A DNA stretch of 64,000 nt from Streptomyces niveus (lineage in GTDB: Bacteria; Actinomycetota; Actinomycetes; Streptomycetales; Streptomycetaceae). The stretch covers positions 6,014,001-6,078,000 of the forward strand of contig NZ_CP018047.1 in the NCBI RefSeq assembly GCF_002009175.1, read 5' to 3'. Both the position numbers and the translations under genes were made by a program. The notes below the pieces were generated by a model that made no database searches, was not told where the DNA came from, and worked only from the letters and a program-made list of their open reading frames with translations. Positions 18,324-25,989 of this stretch are shown one piece after another (the stretch's first letter is position 1; every line of letters begins with the position of its first letter).

Positions 18324-18542
18324 TGGTCCTCGAGGGAGCAGTCTCGTGAGCAAGCGAATGCGATAGGGCCTTCGGCCCGCTTCCGGTGCGATCCGCGCCG
18401 GGCACAGGGCCCGAGCCCTCTTCAGTGAGTCCCACACCCCCGGGTGCACCCGTACGCCGTCACGGCATCCGCCGTCGCGCCGTCGTGTCCGCCCGCCGGG
18501 TCCTGATGCCGTTTCCGCCTCGTCCTGCCGGGAGATACCGCC

Positions 18543-19910
18543 ATGTCCGTACCCACCGACGCCCTCGACCGCACCAGCACCGACCGGCCGCTGCCCGTAC
18601 TCGGATGTGATGTCACCGTCCCGCTGGTCACCGGCGGCGAAGTCACCTACGCCGCCCTCGACTACGCGGCCAGCGCCCCCGCCCTGCGGCGCGTCTGGGA
18701 CGACGTCGCCGCCTACGCCCCGTACTACGGCAGCGTCCACCGCGGCGCCGGATACCTCTCGCAGCTCTCCACCGACCTCTTCGAGAACAGCCGCCGCACC
18801 GTCGCCGGTTTCCTCGGCTGTCGCGAGGACGACCAGGTCGTCTTCACCCGCTCCACCACCGACTCACTCAACCTGCTCGCCGCCGCGCTGCCCGCCGGCT
18901 GCGAGGTGTTCGTCTTCGAGACCGAGCACCACGCGTCGCTGCTGCCCTGGCGCGACGCCCGCGTCAGCTACCTCGACGCGCCGCGCACCTCGGCCGAAGC
19001 CGTCGCCACCCTGGAGCGCGCCCTCGCCGGCCGCGACCCGAAGGGCCCCGCGCTGGTGTGTGTCACCGGCGCGTCCAACGTGACCGGCGAGCTGTGGCCC
19101 GTACGCGAACTCGCCGCCGCCGCACACGCCCACGGCGCGCGCATCGTCCTCGACGCCGCTCAGCTCGCCCCGCACCACCCCGTCGACATCGCGGAGCTGG
19201 ACGTGGACTGGGTGGCCTTCTCCGGGCACAAGCTCTACGCGCCGTTCGGCTCCGGTGTGCTCGCGGGCCGCGCCGACTGGCTGCGGGAGTCGGAGCCGTA
19301 TCTCGCCGGTGGTGGCGCCAGCCGCAAGGTCGCGCGCCGCGCCGACGGCGGTGTGGACGTCGAGTGGCACACCACCGCGGCCCGGCACGAGGCCGGATCG
19401 CCGAACGTCATCGGTGTGTACGCGATCGCCTCGGCCTGCAAGGCGCTCACCGACGCGGGTTTCGACCGGCTCGTCGAGCGTGAGCGGGAACTGGTCGCGC
19501 GGGTGCGCGCGGGTCTCGCCGAGGTGCCCGAGGTGCGGGTGCTCTCGCTCTTCGGTGACGACGCCCCCCGGGTGGGCGTCATCTCCTTCGTCGTCGACGG
19601 CTGGAACAGCTCGCACTTCGCCGCCGCGCTCTCTGCGGAGTACGGCATCGGTGTACGGGACGGGCTGTTCTGCGCCCATCCCCTCGTCCGTACCCTGCTG
19701 GGCGGCGACACGGACGACCCGGGGGAGTGCGGCGCCCCGGACGCCGGTCCCGGTGAGAGGTCGCTCAACGCCATCCGGGTCAGCTTCGGGGCCGGTACGC
19801 CGGACGAGCACGTGGAGCGGTTCATCGGCGCGGTCAGGGAGCTGGTCCGCGACGGGGCGCGCTGGAACTACCGTACCGAGGACGGTCGTTGCGTCCCCGA
19901 CCGCGGCTGA
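18543..19910 (+). CDS. Class V aminotransferase (cysteine desulfurase-like)
   Basis: A 455-residue PLP enzyme of the SufS/NifS superfamily. 'FSGHKLYAPFG' near residue 225 holds the PLP lysine, 'DAAQLAPHH' the PLP-binding Asp and Gln, and 'EHHASLLPW' the ring-stacking His. A Cys in 'GLFCAHPLV' could be the sulfur acceptor, but the usual SufS loop is not obvious, so desulfurase or lyase activity is uncertain. Control by SAM-IV points to methionine, cysteine or sulfur metabolism. ATG 18543 follows GGGAG by about 8 nt. A hairpin ends the transcript. Confidence 0.88.
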   Translation: MSVPTDALDRTSTDRPLPVLGCDVTVPLVTGGEVTYAALDYAASAPALRRVWDDVAAYAPYYGSVHRGAGYLSQLSTDLFENSRRTVAGFLGCREDDQVVFTRSTTDSLNLLAAALPAGCEVFVFETEHHASLLPWRDARVSYLDAPRTSAEAVATLERALAGRDPKGPALVCVTGASNVTGELWPVRELAAAAHAHGARIVLDAAQLAPHHPVDIAELDVDWVAFSGHKLYAPFGSGVLAGRADWLRESEPYLAGGGASRKVARRADGGVDVEWHTTAARHEAGSPNVIGVYAIASACKALTDAGFDRLVERERELVARVRAGLAEVPEVRVLSLFGDDAPRVGVISFVVDGWNSSHFAAALSAEYGIGVRDGLFCAHPLVRTLLGGDTDDPGECGAPDAGPGERSLNAIRVSFGAGTPDEHVERFIGAVRELVRDGARWNYRTEDGRCVPDRG

Positions 19911-19920
19911 CACGCGGACC

Positions 19921-19944
19921 GGGCCTGCCCCCGGGGGCAGGCCC
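19921..19944. terminator. Hairpin terminator after the class V aminotransferase gene
   Basis: GGGCCTGCCC (19921-19930) pairs with GGGCAGGCCC (19935-19944) around loop CCGG, between convergent genes. Confidence 0.8.
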
Positions 19945-19949
19945 CGATG

Positions 19950-20231
19950 TTACGCGTCGAGGCCGATCGCGAAGGCGGCTTCCAGGTCGTGCTGGGAGTA
20001 CGTACGGAACGCGACGTGCGTGTCCGTGGCCTCGACGCCCGGGATCTTGCTGATGCTGCCGGGGATGACGTCCGCCAGATCGTCGTGCCTGGTGACGCGG
20101 ACCATGGCGATCAGGTCGTAGGTGCCGGTGACGGAGAAGACCTCGCTGACGCTCTCCAGCGCCGCGATCGACTCGGCGATCTCGGGGATCCGGTCGACGC
20201 TGGTCTTGATGAGCACGATCGCGGTGATCAC
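19950..20231 (-). CDS. Stand-alone Lrp/AsnC ligand-binding (RAM) domain protein
   Basis: A 93-residue protein equal to the C-terminal effector-binding domain of Lrp/AsnC regulators, without the DNA-binding half. The pattern 'VSEVFSVTGTYDLIAMVRV' and 'IPGVEATDTHVAF' is the alpha-beta sandwich that binds amino acids and forms octamers. Such SARD-like proteins may modulate other Lrp proteins. The GTG start overlaps the stop of the upstream rhomboid gene by 4 nt, so the pair forms an operon with coupled translation. Confidence 0.87.
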   Translation of the reverse strand: MITAIVLIKTSVDRIPEIAESIAALESVSEVFSVTGTYDLIAMVRVTRHDDLADVIPGSISKIPGVEATDTHVAFRTYSQHDLEAAFAIGLDA

Positions 20232-20938
20232 GGTTGACGTTCTCCCTCGGTGGCCGCGGAACGGAACTTCACTCTAGCCGTACGGCGGAAAAGCACCCAC
20301 GCGGCGACGAAGCCGAGAGCGAAGCCCACCAGATGCGCCAGATAGGCGACGCCCGGACCCGGCTTCGCGTTGTGGGCCGCCAGCCACTGGAGGGCGAACC
20401 AGAAGATCAGGACGATCCAGGCGGGAAAGCGCAGCGGCAGGAAGAAAAGGAACGGAAAGAGGCTGGTGACGCGCGCACTGGGAAGGAGACAGAGGAAGGC
20501 GCCGAGCACACCGGAGATCGCGCCCGACGCGCCCACCAGGGTCTGGTCGGAGTCCGCGTTCGCCGCCGCGTAGGCGAGCAGGGCGAGATAGCCGCAGACG
20601 AGATAGAAGAGGGTGAACCGCACCCGTCCCATCCGCTCCTCGGCCATCGCCCCGAAGACGTAGAGGAAGAGCAGGTTTCCCAGCAGATGGAGCCAGCTTC
20701 CGTGGACGAAGAGCGCGGTGAGAGGGGTGAGGAGCGCGTGGGAGTCACCGCGCATCAGCTCGTCGGGGATCACCCCCCAGCGCTCGAAGTACGCGCTCTG
20801 CGCGGCGAGCAGGGCGTCGCCCGTTCCGTACGCGGCGTTGAACCCCGAGAGCGGGCTGGTCAGGAAGGCCAGAGCGCACAGGCCGATCAGACCGTAGGTC
20901 ACGACCGGCGCACCGGCCGCCGCGCGCCAATTGATCAT
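20228..20938 (-). CDS. Rhomboid family intramembrane serine protease
   Basis: A 236-residue membrane protein with six or seven helices. The catalytic Ser is in 'GASGAISGVLGAF' and the His in 'AYLAHLVGFALG'; 'HGSWLHLLGNLLFLYVFG' forms the oxyanion side of the active site. These are the S54 signatures. I start at ATG 20938 because it leaves a short cytoplasmic head before helix 1; an ATG at 20992 adds 18 basic residues and is possible. Substrates are unknown. Its stop overlaps the Lrp-like gene start. Confidence 0.88.
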   Translation of the reverse strand: MINWRAAAGAPVVTYGLIGLCALAFLTSPLSGFNAAYGTGDALLAAQSAYFERWGVIPDELMRGDSHALLTPLTALFVHGSWLHLLGNLLFLYVFGAMAEERMGRVRFTLFYLVCGYLALLAYAAANADSDQTLVGASGAISGVLGAFLCLLPSARVTSLFPFLFFLPLRFPAWIVLIFWFALQWLAAHNAKPGPGVAYLAHLVGFALGFVAAWVLFRRTARVKFRSAATEGERQP

Positions 20939-21110
20939 CCAACGATCATCCCGTACGCGGACAGACAGGCACAGACCGCCTCGCCGCGACATGGGATACG
21001 CGGGAGGCCGTAGGGTTACGGCGCGTCCTCCCCGCTCCGGCGCCGCACCGGGGAACGGCGCGGCAGGCTCGACAGCACGACATCAGCCCTCGACGAAAGA
21101 GGACGGCACG

Positions 21111-21353
21111 ATGACGACGGTTCCCTTGCCGACCGATGCCACCCGGTGGCGCTGCACGCTGTGCGGCAATCTCACCCGGTTCGACGTCACACGGTCGTCC
21201 AAGGTGGTGGAGTACGTCCATCTGGACCTGGCCGGGGAGTCGAAGGTCGAGGAGCGCGACGTGGTCAGTGAGACCATCGAGTCCGTCCGCTGCCGCTGGT
21301 GCAACGCGGTGGATCAGATCGAACTGGTTGACAGGCCGGGCGCCGGCTCCTGA
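21111..21353 (+). CDS. Small zinc-ribbon protein
   Basis: An 80-residue protein with two Cys pairs, 'CTLCGN' near residue 15 and 'CRWCNA' near residue 63, that should bind one zinc. The part between is predicted beta-rich ('KVVEYVHLDLAGES'). Function is unknown; similar small ribbons occur near RNA-related proteins. It precedes the NYN-domain gene by 35 nt on the same strand and is probably co-transcribed. ATG 21111 has an AGAGGA Shine-Dalgarno sequence about 7 nt upstream. Confidence 0.8.
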   Translation: MTTVPLPTDATRWRCTLCGNLTRFDVTRSSKVVEYVHLDLAGESKVEERDVVSETIESVRCRWCNAVDQIELVDRPGAGS

Positions 21354-21388
21354 GGGAGCCGCCCGAAAGGGTAGTGGGGTGACGGATC

Positions 21389-22750
21389 GTGGAGCAGCCC
21401 GCAAGTGGCGCTGAGCCGGCCGATGCTGCCGGCGGCGACGCCGAGGCGCTCGACAGGCCGCTGCCCGAGGGAGTCCGGCGCCGGGTCGTGGCGCTGGTCT
21501 CGGACGCCTTCGGCGGGCTGACCGTCACCGAACTGCCCACACAGCTACGACAGTACGCGCGCTTCACGCCGAACAGACGCGCCCGGTTCGCGGGCAACGC
21601 GATGGCGGCGGCCCTGGAGAGCGACGCGATCTTCCGGCAGCGCATCGGTGAGCGCTTCGCCCAGGCGGATCCCGAGCTGGCCGCGGCCGTGGAATCGGGC
21701 TCGCCGCCACCGGCCGCCGACCCCATGGACGTGGCCGCCGCCGCGTACGTCCTGCGTCCCGTCGGCTGGGTGAAGCTGGTGGCCGCCGCGGGCGAGGAGG
21801 TCCAGCGCGCCGACGCCGAGCGCGTCGACGAGGAGAACCGCCGCGAGCTGGAGCGGCTGCGCGAGGAACTGGCGCAGGCGCGCACCACGACGAAGACCGA
21901 GACGGAGCGCCTCCGTACGGAGCTGGACGCCGCCCGCAGGGAGGCCGAGTCCGCGCAGCGCAAGCTGCGCGGTGCCCTGAGCGATGTGAAGCGCGGCGAG
22001 GCCGCCCTGCGCCGTACGGCGGCCGAGATCGAGACGGTCCGGGCGGAGGCCGCGGCCCAGGTGTCCGCGGCGGAGAGCGAGACACGGCGCCTCAAGGCCC
22101 GGCTCACGGAGGCGGAGTCGGCGGTGGAGTCGAGCCGCCGGGCCGCCCGTGAGGGGCGCTCGGTGGAGGACATGCGGCTGCGGCTGCTGCTGGACACCGT
22201 CCTGGAGTCGGCGCAGGGGCTGCGGCGCGAGCTGGCGCTGCCGCCGGCCGCCGCGCACCCCGCCGATCTGGTGGACGCCGTGGAGCCCGGCCGGATGTCT
22301 CCCAAGGACGTCGCGGCCCGCGCGCTGTCCGACATGGACCCCGCGCTGCTGGACCAGTTGCTGGCACTGCCGCAGGCGCATCTGGTCGTGGACGGCTACA
22401 ACGTCACCAAGACCGGCTATCCGACGATGCCGTTGGAGAAGCAGCGGCTGCGGCTGCTCGGCGGGCTCGCGATGCTCGCGGCACAGACCGGCGCCGAGAT
22501 GACGTGTGTCTTCGACGGTGCCGAACTGGCCGCTCCCGTACTGCTCGCGCCGCCGCGCGGAGTGCGGGTGCTGTTCTCCAAACCGGGCGTGACGGCGGAC
22601 GAGTTGATCCGCCAGCTCGTACGGGCGGAGCCGCCGGGGCGTCCCGTGGTGGTCGTCTCCACCGACCGCGAGGTCGCCGACGGGGTGGCGCGGGCCGGTG
22701 CGAGACCCGTGGCGTCCGCCTTGCTGCTGAAGCGGCTTTCGCGCGTCTAG
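21389..22750 (+). CDS. NYN-domain RNA-binding protein with coiled coil
   Basis: A 453-residue protein in three parts. The N-terminal helical region (1-150) is followed by a coiled coil (about 145-260, heptads rich in Glu, Arg, Ala), then an NYN/YacP-type domain (about 325-453). The NYN part shows 'VVDGYNVTKTGYP', 'TCVFDGAE', 'TADELI' and 'VVVSTDREV', the acidic residues of a PIN-like nuclease centre. YacP relatives act on ribosomal or other RNA. The GTG start at 21389 is in tight array with the zinc-ribbon gene. No terminator is seen. Confidence 0.85.
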   Translation: MEQPASGAEPADAAGGDAEALDRPLPEGVRRRVVALVSDAFGGLTVTELPTQLRQYARFTPNRRARFAGNAMAAALESDAIFRQRIGERFAQADPELAAAVESGSPPPAADPMDVAAAAYVLRPVGWVKLVAAAGEEVQRADAERVDEENRRELERLREELAQARTTTKTETERLRTELDAARREAESAQRKLRGALSDVKRGEAALRRTAAEIETVRAEAAAQVSAAESETRRLKARLTEAESAVESSRRAAREGRSVEDMRLRLLLDTVLESAQGLRRELALPPAAAHPADLVDAVEPGRMSPKDVAARALSDMDPALLDQLLALPQAHLVVDGYNVTKTGYPTMPLEKQRLRLLGGLAMLAAQTGAEMTCVFDGAELAAPVLLAPPRGVRVLFSKPGVTADELIRQLVRAEPPGRPVVVVSTDREVADGVARAGARPVASALLLKRLSRV

Positions 22751-22874
22751 TAACTCCTGTGGCCATTGCGGCATTTGCTCCCTCCATGTCACATCACAGC
22801 GTCAATTGTTCGTCACTGTCAGTGCGATGTATGTGAAGAAACCACTCCGCGGTGAAATTTTTTCCCTTCAGGAT

Positions 22875-22903
22875 TTGAACTGATCACAAGAAGGTCACTA
22901 AGG
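22875..22903 (+). promoter_or_regulatory. Candidate promoter of the first NlpC/P60 gene
   Basis: TTGAAC (22875-22880) and CTAAGG (22898-22903) are 17 nt apart. A start near 22910 would give a leader of about 175 nt. The surrounding 22750-22910 is unusually AT-rich for this genome and has no gene. Confidence 0.5.
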
Positions 22904-22911
22904 TCGGGCCT

Positions 22912-23072
22912 CGAACCTTCGCGCGGTTGATCACCCATCCGGGGTGGCGGCGAAGGAACCGCCGAATTCGTGTAGTTCAGTCCGGTCCCACCGGATTTCC
23001 GGCCCCGCCGGGAAGCTGACTCGCGGAGCCGGGGATCACTCCCCAACACCCGGTAGGCGGCTCTGAGGAAGA
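22912..23072 (+). ncRNA. Probable ydaO/yuaA (c-di-AMP) riboswitch leader
   Basis: The leader of the cell-wall hydrolase gene is long and structured. It contains GGAACCGCCGAATTCGTG, GCCGGGGATCACTCCCC and ACCCGGTAGGCGGC near the 3' end, which resemble the conserved blocks of the ydaO aptamer (the 3' ACCCGGTAAGCG signature in particular). In Streptomyces, c-di-AMP riboswitches are known upstream of muralytic enzymes such as rpfA. Boundaries and class need a covariance-model check. Confidence 0.5.
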
Positions 23073-23086
23073 AGGAGATCGCCTTC

Positions 23087-24112
23087 GTGGCGTCCCACCG
23101 TCGTCCCAAGCAGCCGAGCCGCGCCCGCGTGACCGTGCTCTCCGCGACCGCAGCCGCAGCTGTCGCCCTGACGTCCCAGGCCGCGCAGGCCGACCCCAAG
23201 CCGTCGAAGGAAGACGTCAAGGAGAAGGTCGACAAGCTCTACCACGAGGCCGAGGCGGCGACCGAGAAGCACAGCGGCGCCGAGGAGAAGGAAAAGAAGC
23301 TCGAGAAGCAGGTCGAGGCGATCCAGGACAAGGTCGCCCGCGGCCAGGACGAGCTCAACGAGCTGCGTACCGGCCTCGGTTCGATGGCCAGCGCCCAGTA
23401 CCGCTCCGGCGGCATCGACCCGGCGCTCCAGCTCTTCCTCTCCTCCGACCCGGACGACTATCTGGACAAGGCCTCCGTGCTCGACCAGATGGGCACCAAG
23501 CAGGTCGGCGCCCTGGAGAAGATCCAGACCAAGCAGCGGACCCTCGCGCAGCAGCGCCAGGAGGCGACCCTCAAGCTGAAGGACCTCGCCGACACGCGCA
23601 CGGAGCTGGCGAAGAAGAAGAAGGACGTCCAGACCAAGCTCAACGCGGCGAACAAGCTCCTCAACACGCTGACCGCCGAGGAGCGCGCGCAGATACAGGC
23701 GGACGACGCCGAGCGCGCGGCCCGCGGCAACGAGCGTGCCAACCTCGGCAACGAGACGGCCTCTTCGGGCCGTGCCGCCGCCGCGCTGGCCGCCGCCAAG
23801 ACGCAGCTCGGCAAGCCGTACATCTCCGGCGCCGAGGGCCCCAACTCCTACGACTGCTCCGGGCTGACCCAGTGGGCCTACGCCCAGGCGGGCGTGAGCC
23901 TCACCCGGACCACCTACACGCAGGTCAACGACGGCGTGAAGATCGGCCGCGGCGAACTCGCCCCGGGCGACCTGGTCTTCTTCAGCGGACTGAGCCATGT
24001 CGGGCTGTACGTCGGCAACGGCCAGGTGATCCACGCCCCGAAGCCGGGCACCGTGGTGCGGTACGAGGCCATGGAGTGGGCCGGCAGCTTCCAGTTCGGC
24101 GTCCGCGTCTGA
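23087..24112 (+). CDS. Secreted NlpC/P60 peptidoglycan hydrolase (paralogue 1)
   Basis: A 341-residue secreted endopeptidase that should cut D-Glu-mDAP links in peptidoglycan. A signal peptide (1-35) is followed by a long charged coiled coil (about 40-215), as in RipA-type proteins where it restrains activity. The NlpC/P60 domain (about 225-341) has the catalytic Cys in 'YDCSGLTQWAY' and the His in 'LSHVGLYVGNG', with a second His in 'VIHAPK'. GTG 23087 is preceded by AAGGAG. The adjacent gene is a paralogue with the same plan. The upstream leader looks like a c-di-AMP riboswitch. Confidence 0.93.
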   Translation: MASHRRPKQPSRARVTVLSATAAAAVALTSQAAQADPKPSKEDVKEKVDKLYHEAEAATEKHSGAEEKEKKLEKQVEAIQDKVARGQDELNELRTGLGSMASAQYRSGGIDPALQLFLSSDPDDYLDKASVLDQMGTKQVGALEKIQTKQRTLAQQRQEATLKLKDLADTRTELAKKKKDVQTKLNAANKLLNTLTAEERAQIQADDAERAARGNERANLGNETASSGRAAAALAAAKTQLGKPYISGAEGPNSYDCSGLTQWAYAQAGVSLTRTTYTQVNDGVKIGRGELAPGDLVFFSGLSHVGLYVGNGQVIHAPKPGTVVRYEAMEWAGSFQFGVRV

Positions 24113-24212
24113 CGCGTCCGCCGTACGGACACCCGGAAGTACGCGGGAACATCTCACGGAGGCGACCGCGACCGCCCGTTCGGGCGAACTCCGGTTACTC
24201 CCGCTGACGCAC

Positions 24213-24245
24213 GCCCCGCCGGTGACCTGTGGTCTCCGGCGGGGC
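24213..24245 (+). terminator. Terminator between the two NlpC/P60 genes
   Basis: GCCCCGCCGG (24213-24222) pairs with CCGGCGGGGC (24236-24245), loop of 13 nt, so the two paralogues are separate transcription units. Confidence 0.7.
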
Positions 24246-24271
24246 ATCACTGTGTGTGCCCGGCGCGGCCT

Positions 24272-24300
24272 TTGGTCACTCCGTGTCCGCGCGGTTACTC
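24272..24300 (+). promoter_or_regulatory. Candidate promoter of the second NlpC/P60 gene
   Basis: TTGGTC (24272-24277) and TTACTC (24295-24300), spacing 17 nt. The leader of about 80 nt is too short for a ydaO aptamer, unlike that of the first paralogue. Confidence 0.4.
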
Positions 24301-24389
24301 TCTGCTGCGCGCAGCTCCCGGTCATGGTTCCGCCCGTCGGGCGGCAGGGGCTGCGTGGTCGCGTCCAGCGGAAGGAAGTGCGGCTTCCT

Positions 24390-25418
24390 GTGGTGTCCCA
24401 CCGTCGTTCCCCACACCCCGGCCACAGCCGCGGCACCCGGGTCACAGTCCTCTCCGCCGCCGCGGTCACCGCGGCGGCCGCCCTCGGGACGGCGCCCGCG
24501 AGCGCGGACCCGCGGGACACGACCGAGGCGACCCGGTCGACCGTCGACCGGCTCTACGAGGAGGCCGAGAAGGCCACCGAGCGCTACAACAAGGCGGACG
24601 AGCGCGCCGACACGCTGCGCGCGCGGGTGGACCGGCTGCGGGACAGCACCGCGCGGGGCCAGGAACGGGTGAACCGGATGCGCGGCGCGCTCGGTTCGAT
24701 CGCCGGCGCCCAGTACCGCTCGGGCGGCATCGACCCGGCGCTCGCGCTGCTGCTCTCCTCCGACCCGGACAGCTATCTCGGCCGGGCCGAGGCCCTCGAC
24801 CGGGTGAGCGACCGTCAGGCCCTCGCGCTGCGCGACATCGGGCAGGTCCAGCGCAAGCTCGGCCAGCAGCGCGAGGAGGCCACCAAGGACCTCGCCGAGC
24901 TGGAACGCAGCCGGGCCGCCGTCGCCCGCCACAAGCGCACCGTCGAGGCCAAACTGGCCGAGGCGCGGCGGCTGCTGAACTCGCTGCCCGACGCCGGGAG
25001 GGACGCCGACCGGGCCTCGCGCTCGGGGCGCGACGGCGCCCCGATGTCGCTCGGCGACCAGGCGCCCGCGTCCGCCCGAGCGGCGGCGGCCGCACGCGCG
25101 GCCCGCGGCGCCGTCGGCCTGCCGTACGTGTGGGGCGCCAACGGCCCCTCGGGATTCGACTGTTCGGGCCTGACCCAGTGGGCGTACGCGCAGGCCGGGG
25201 TCTCGCTGCCACGCACCTCGCAGGCGCAGCGGTACGCCGGACAGCAGGTGCCGCTCTCCGAGGCGAGACCCGGCGACCTGGTCGCCTACCGGGACGACGC
25301 CAGCCACATCGGGATGTACATGGGCAACGGCCAGGTGGTCCACGCCCCCTACCCCGGCGCCTCGGTCCGCTACGACCCGGTCGGCATGATGCCCGTCTCG
25401 TCGGTCACCCGCGTCTAG
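24390..25418 (+). CDS. Secreted NlpC/P60 peptidoglycan hydrolase (paralogue 2)
   Basis: A 342-residue paralogue of the preceding protein: signal peptide, coiled coil (about 40-220) and NlpC/P60 domain with 'FDCSGLTQWAYAQAGV', 'ASHIGMYMGNG' and 'VVHAPY'. The coiled coil is more Arg-rich than in paralogue 1, which uses Lys, so charge is kept but codon choice has shifted to higher GC. GTG 24390 was chosen by alignment with the paralogue start (VSHRR) and a GGAAGGAAG box upstream; GTG 24393 is equally possible. The TAG stop is the first base triplet touching an inverted-repeat element. Confidence 0.9.
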   Translation: MVSHRRSPHPGHSRGTRVTVLSAAAVTAAAALGTAPASADPRDTTEATRSTVDRLYEEAEKATERYNKADERADTLRARVDRLRDSTARGQERVNRMRGALGSIAGAQYRSGGIDPALALLLSSDPDSYLGRAEALDRVSDRQALALRDIGQVQRKLGQQREEATKDLAELERSRAAVARHKRTVEAKLAEARRLLNSLPDAGRDADRASRSGRDGAPMSLGDQAPASARAAAAARAARGAVGLPYVWGANGPSGFDCSGLTQWAYAQAGVSLPRTSQAQRYAGQQVPLSEARPGDLVAYRDDASHIGMYMGNGQVVHAPYPGASVRYDPVGMMPVSSVTRV

Positions 25419-25597
25419 GTCGTGTCCTCCGAGTAGCGCCGTCCGCCCGCGGGGCGGGGCCTGCGGCGGAGGGTGCGGTGCATCGCGAGGCGGGGATCGG
25501 CCCTGTGGTTCGACCGGCTGTACTCGGGCGACTCCGACAACGCGGCGAGCGTGCGAGCCGGGCGTCGTGATCCAGACGGGACTCTCAAAACACGCCC
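25418..25597 (+). mobile_element. MITE-like element, copy B (imperfect ends)
   Basis: Ends GGTCGTGTCCTCCGAGT (25418-25434) and ACTCTCAAAACACGCCC (25581-25597) are imperfect inverted repeats (about 12 of 17 match). The first ~135 bp are clearly homologous, in the same gene-relative orientation, to the element at 43382-43594 read in reverse: shared words include GCGCCGTCCGCCCGC, GGTGCGGTGCATCGC and GACTCCGACAACGC. No intact coding frame is present. It begins inside the stop codon of the NlpC gene. Confidence 0.7.
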
Positions 25598-25989
25598 CGG
25601 GCCACGTCGCCCCGGCCGTGCCGGACTCGCGGGCCCCGGCACCGCGCCCCGTCGCGGTCATCAGCCGCCGCGCAGTGGGCGCTCCGTCATCCGGCCTGAT
25701 CGGAGGTACGCCCCGGGCGCTGTCCGGCGGACGCTCGTGAGGCTCGGCGGCGCGGCGCGGCGCGTGATGCCGGCCGGGCCGGTCCTCGGTGGTCCGCCGG
25801 ACAGGACCTGGGATCTGTGGTTCGGAACACGCCTGGCTCGCGTGCGGTGAGGCCGCGCCTCTCCCGTGGCCCCCGGGGGCAGCCGGCCGCGCGGCCGGCG
25901 CGCCCTGATCCGGACCGATCCGCCGGACAGGCACCGGTGCCGACGCACTGTCGGGATTCGTTCTTCCGGCGCCACGTACGATCGGCCGG
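25598..25989. other. Gene-free GC-rich gap with degenerate repeat remnants
   Basis: About 390 bp with no convincing gene on either strand. The words CATCAGCCGCCG and ATCCGGCCTGATCG (25660-25705) resemble CATCAGCCGCCG and ATCCGGCCCGATCG at 43322-43365, next to the other element copy, suggesting shared repeat debris. The last bases carry TACGAT (25977-25982), the probable -10 box of the next gene. Confidence 0.5.

Noticed and set aside
18386..18610. A 74-codon frame between the SAM-IV riboswitch and the aminotransferase gene
   Set aside because: It overlaps the aminotransferase start, is Arg/Pro-rich, lacks a ribosome site and has no Met/Cys-rich pattern expected of a sulfur leader peptide.
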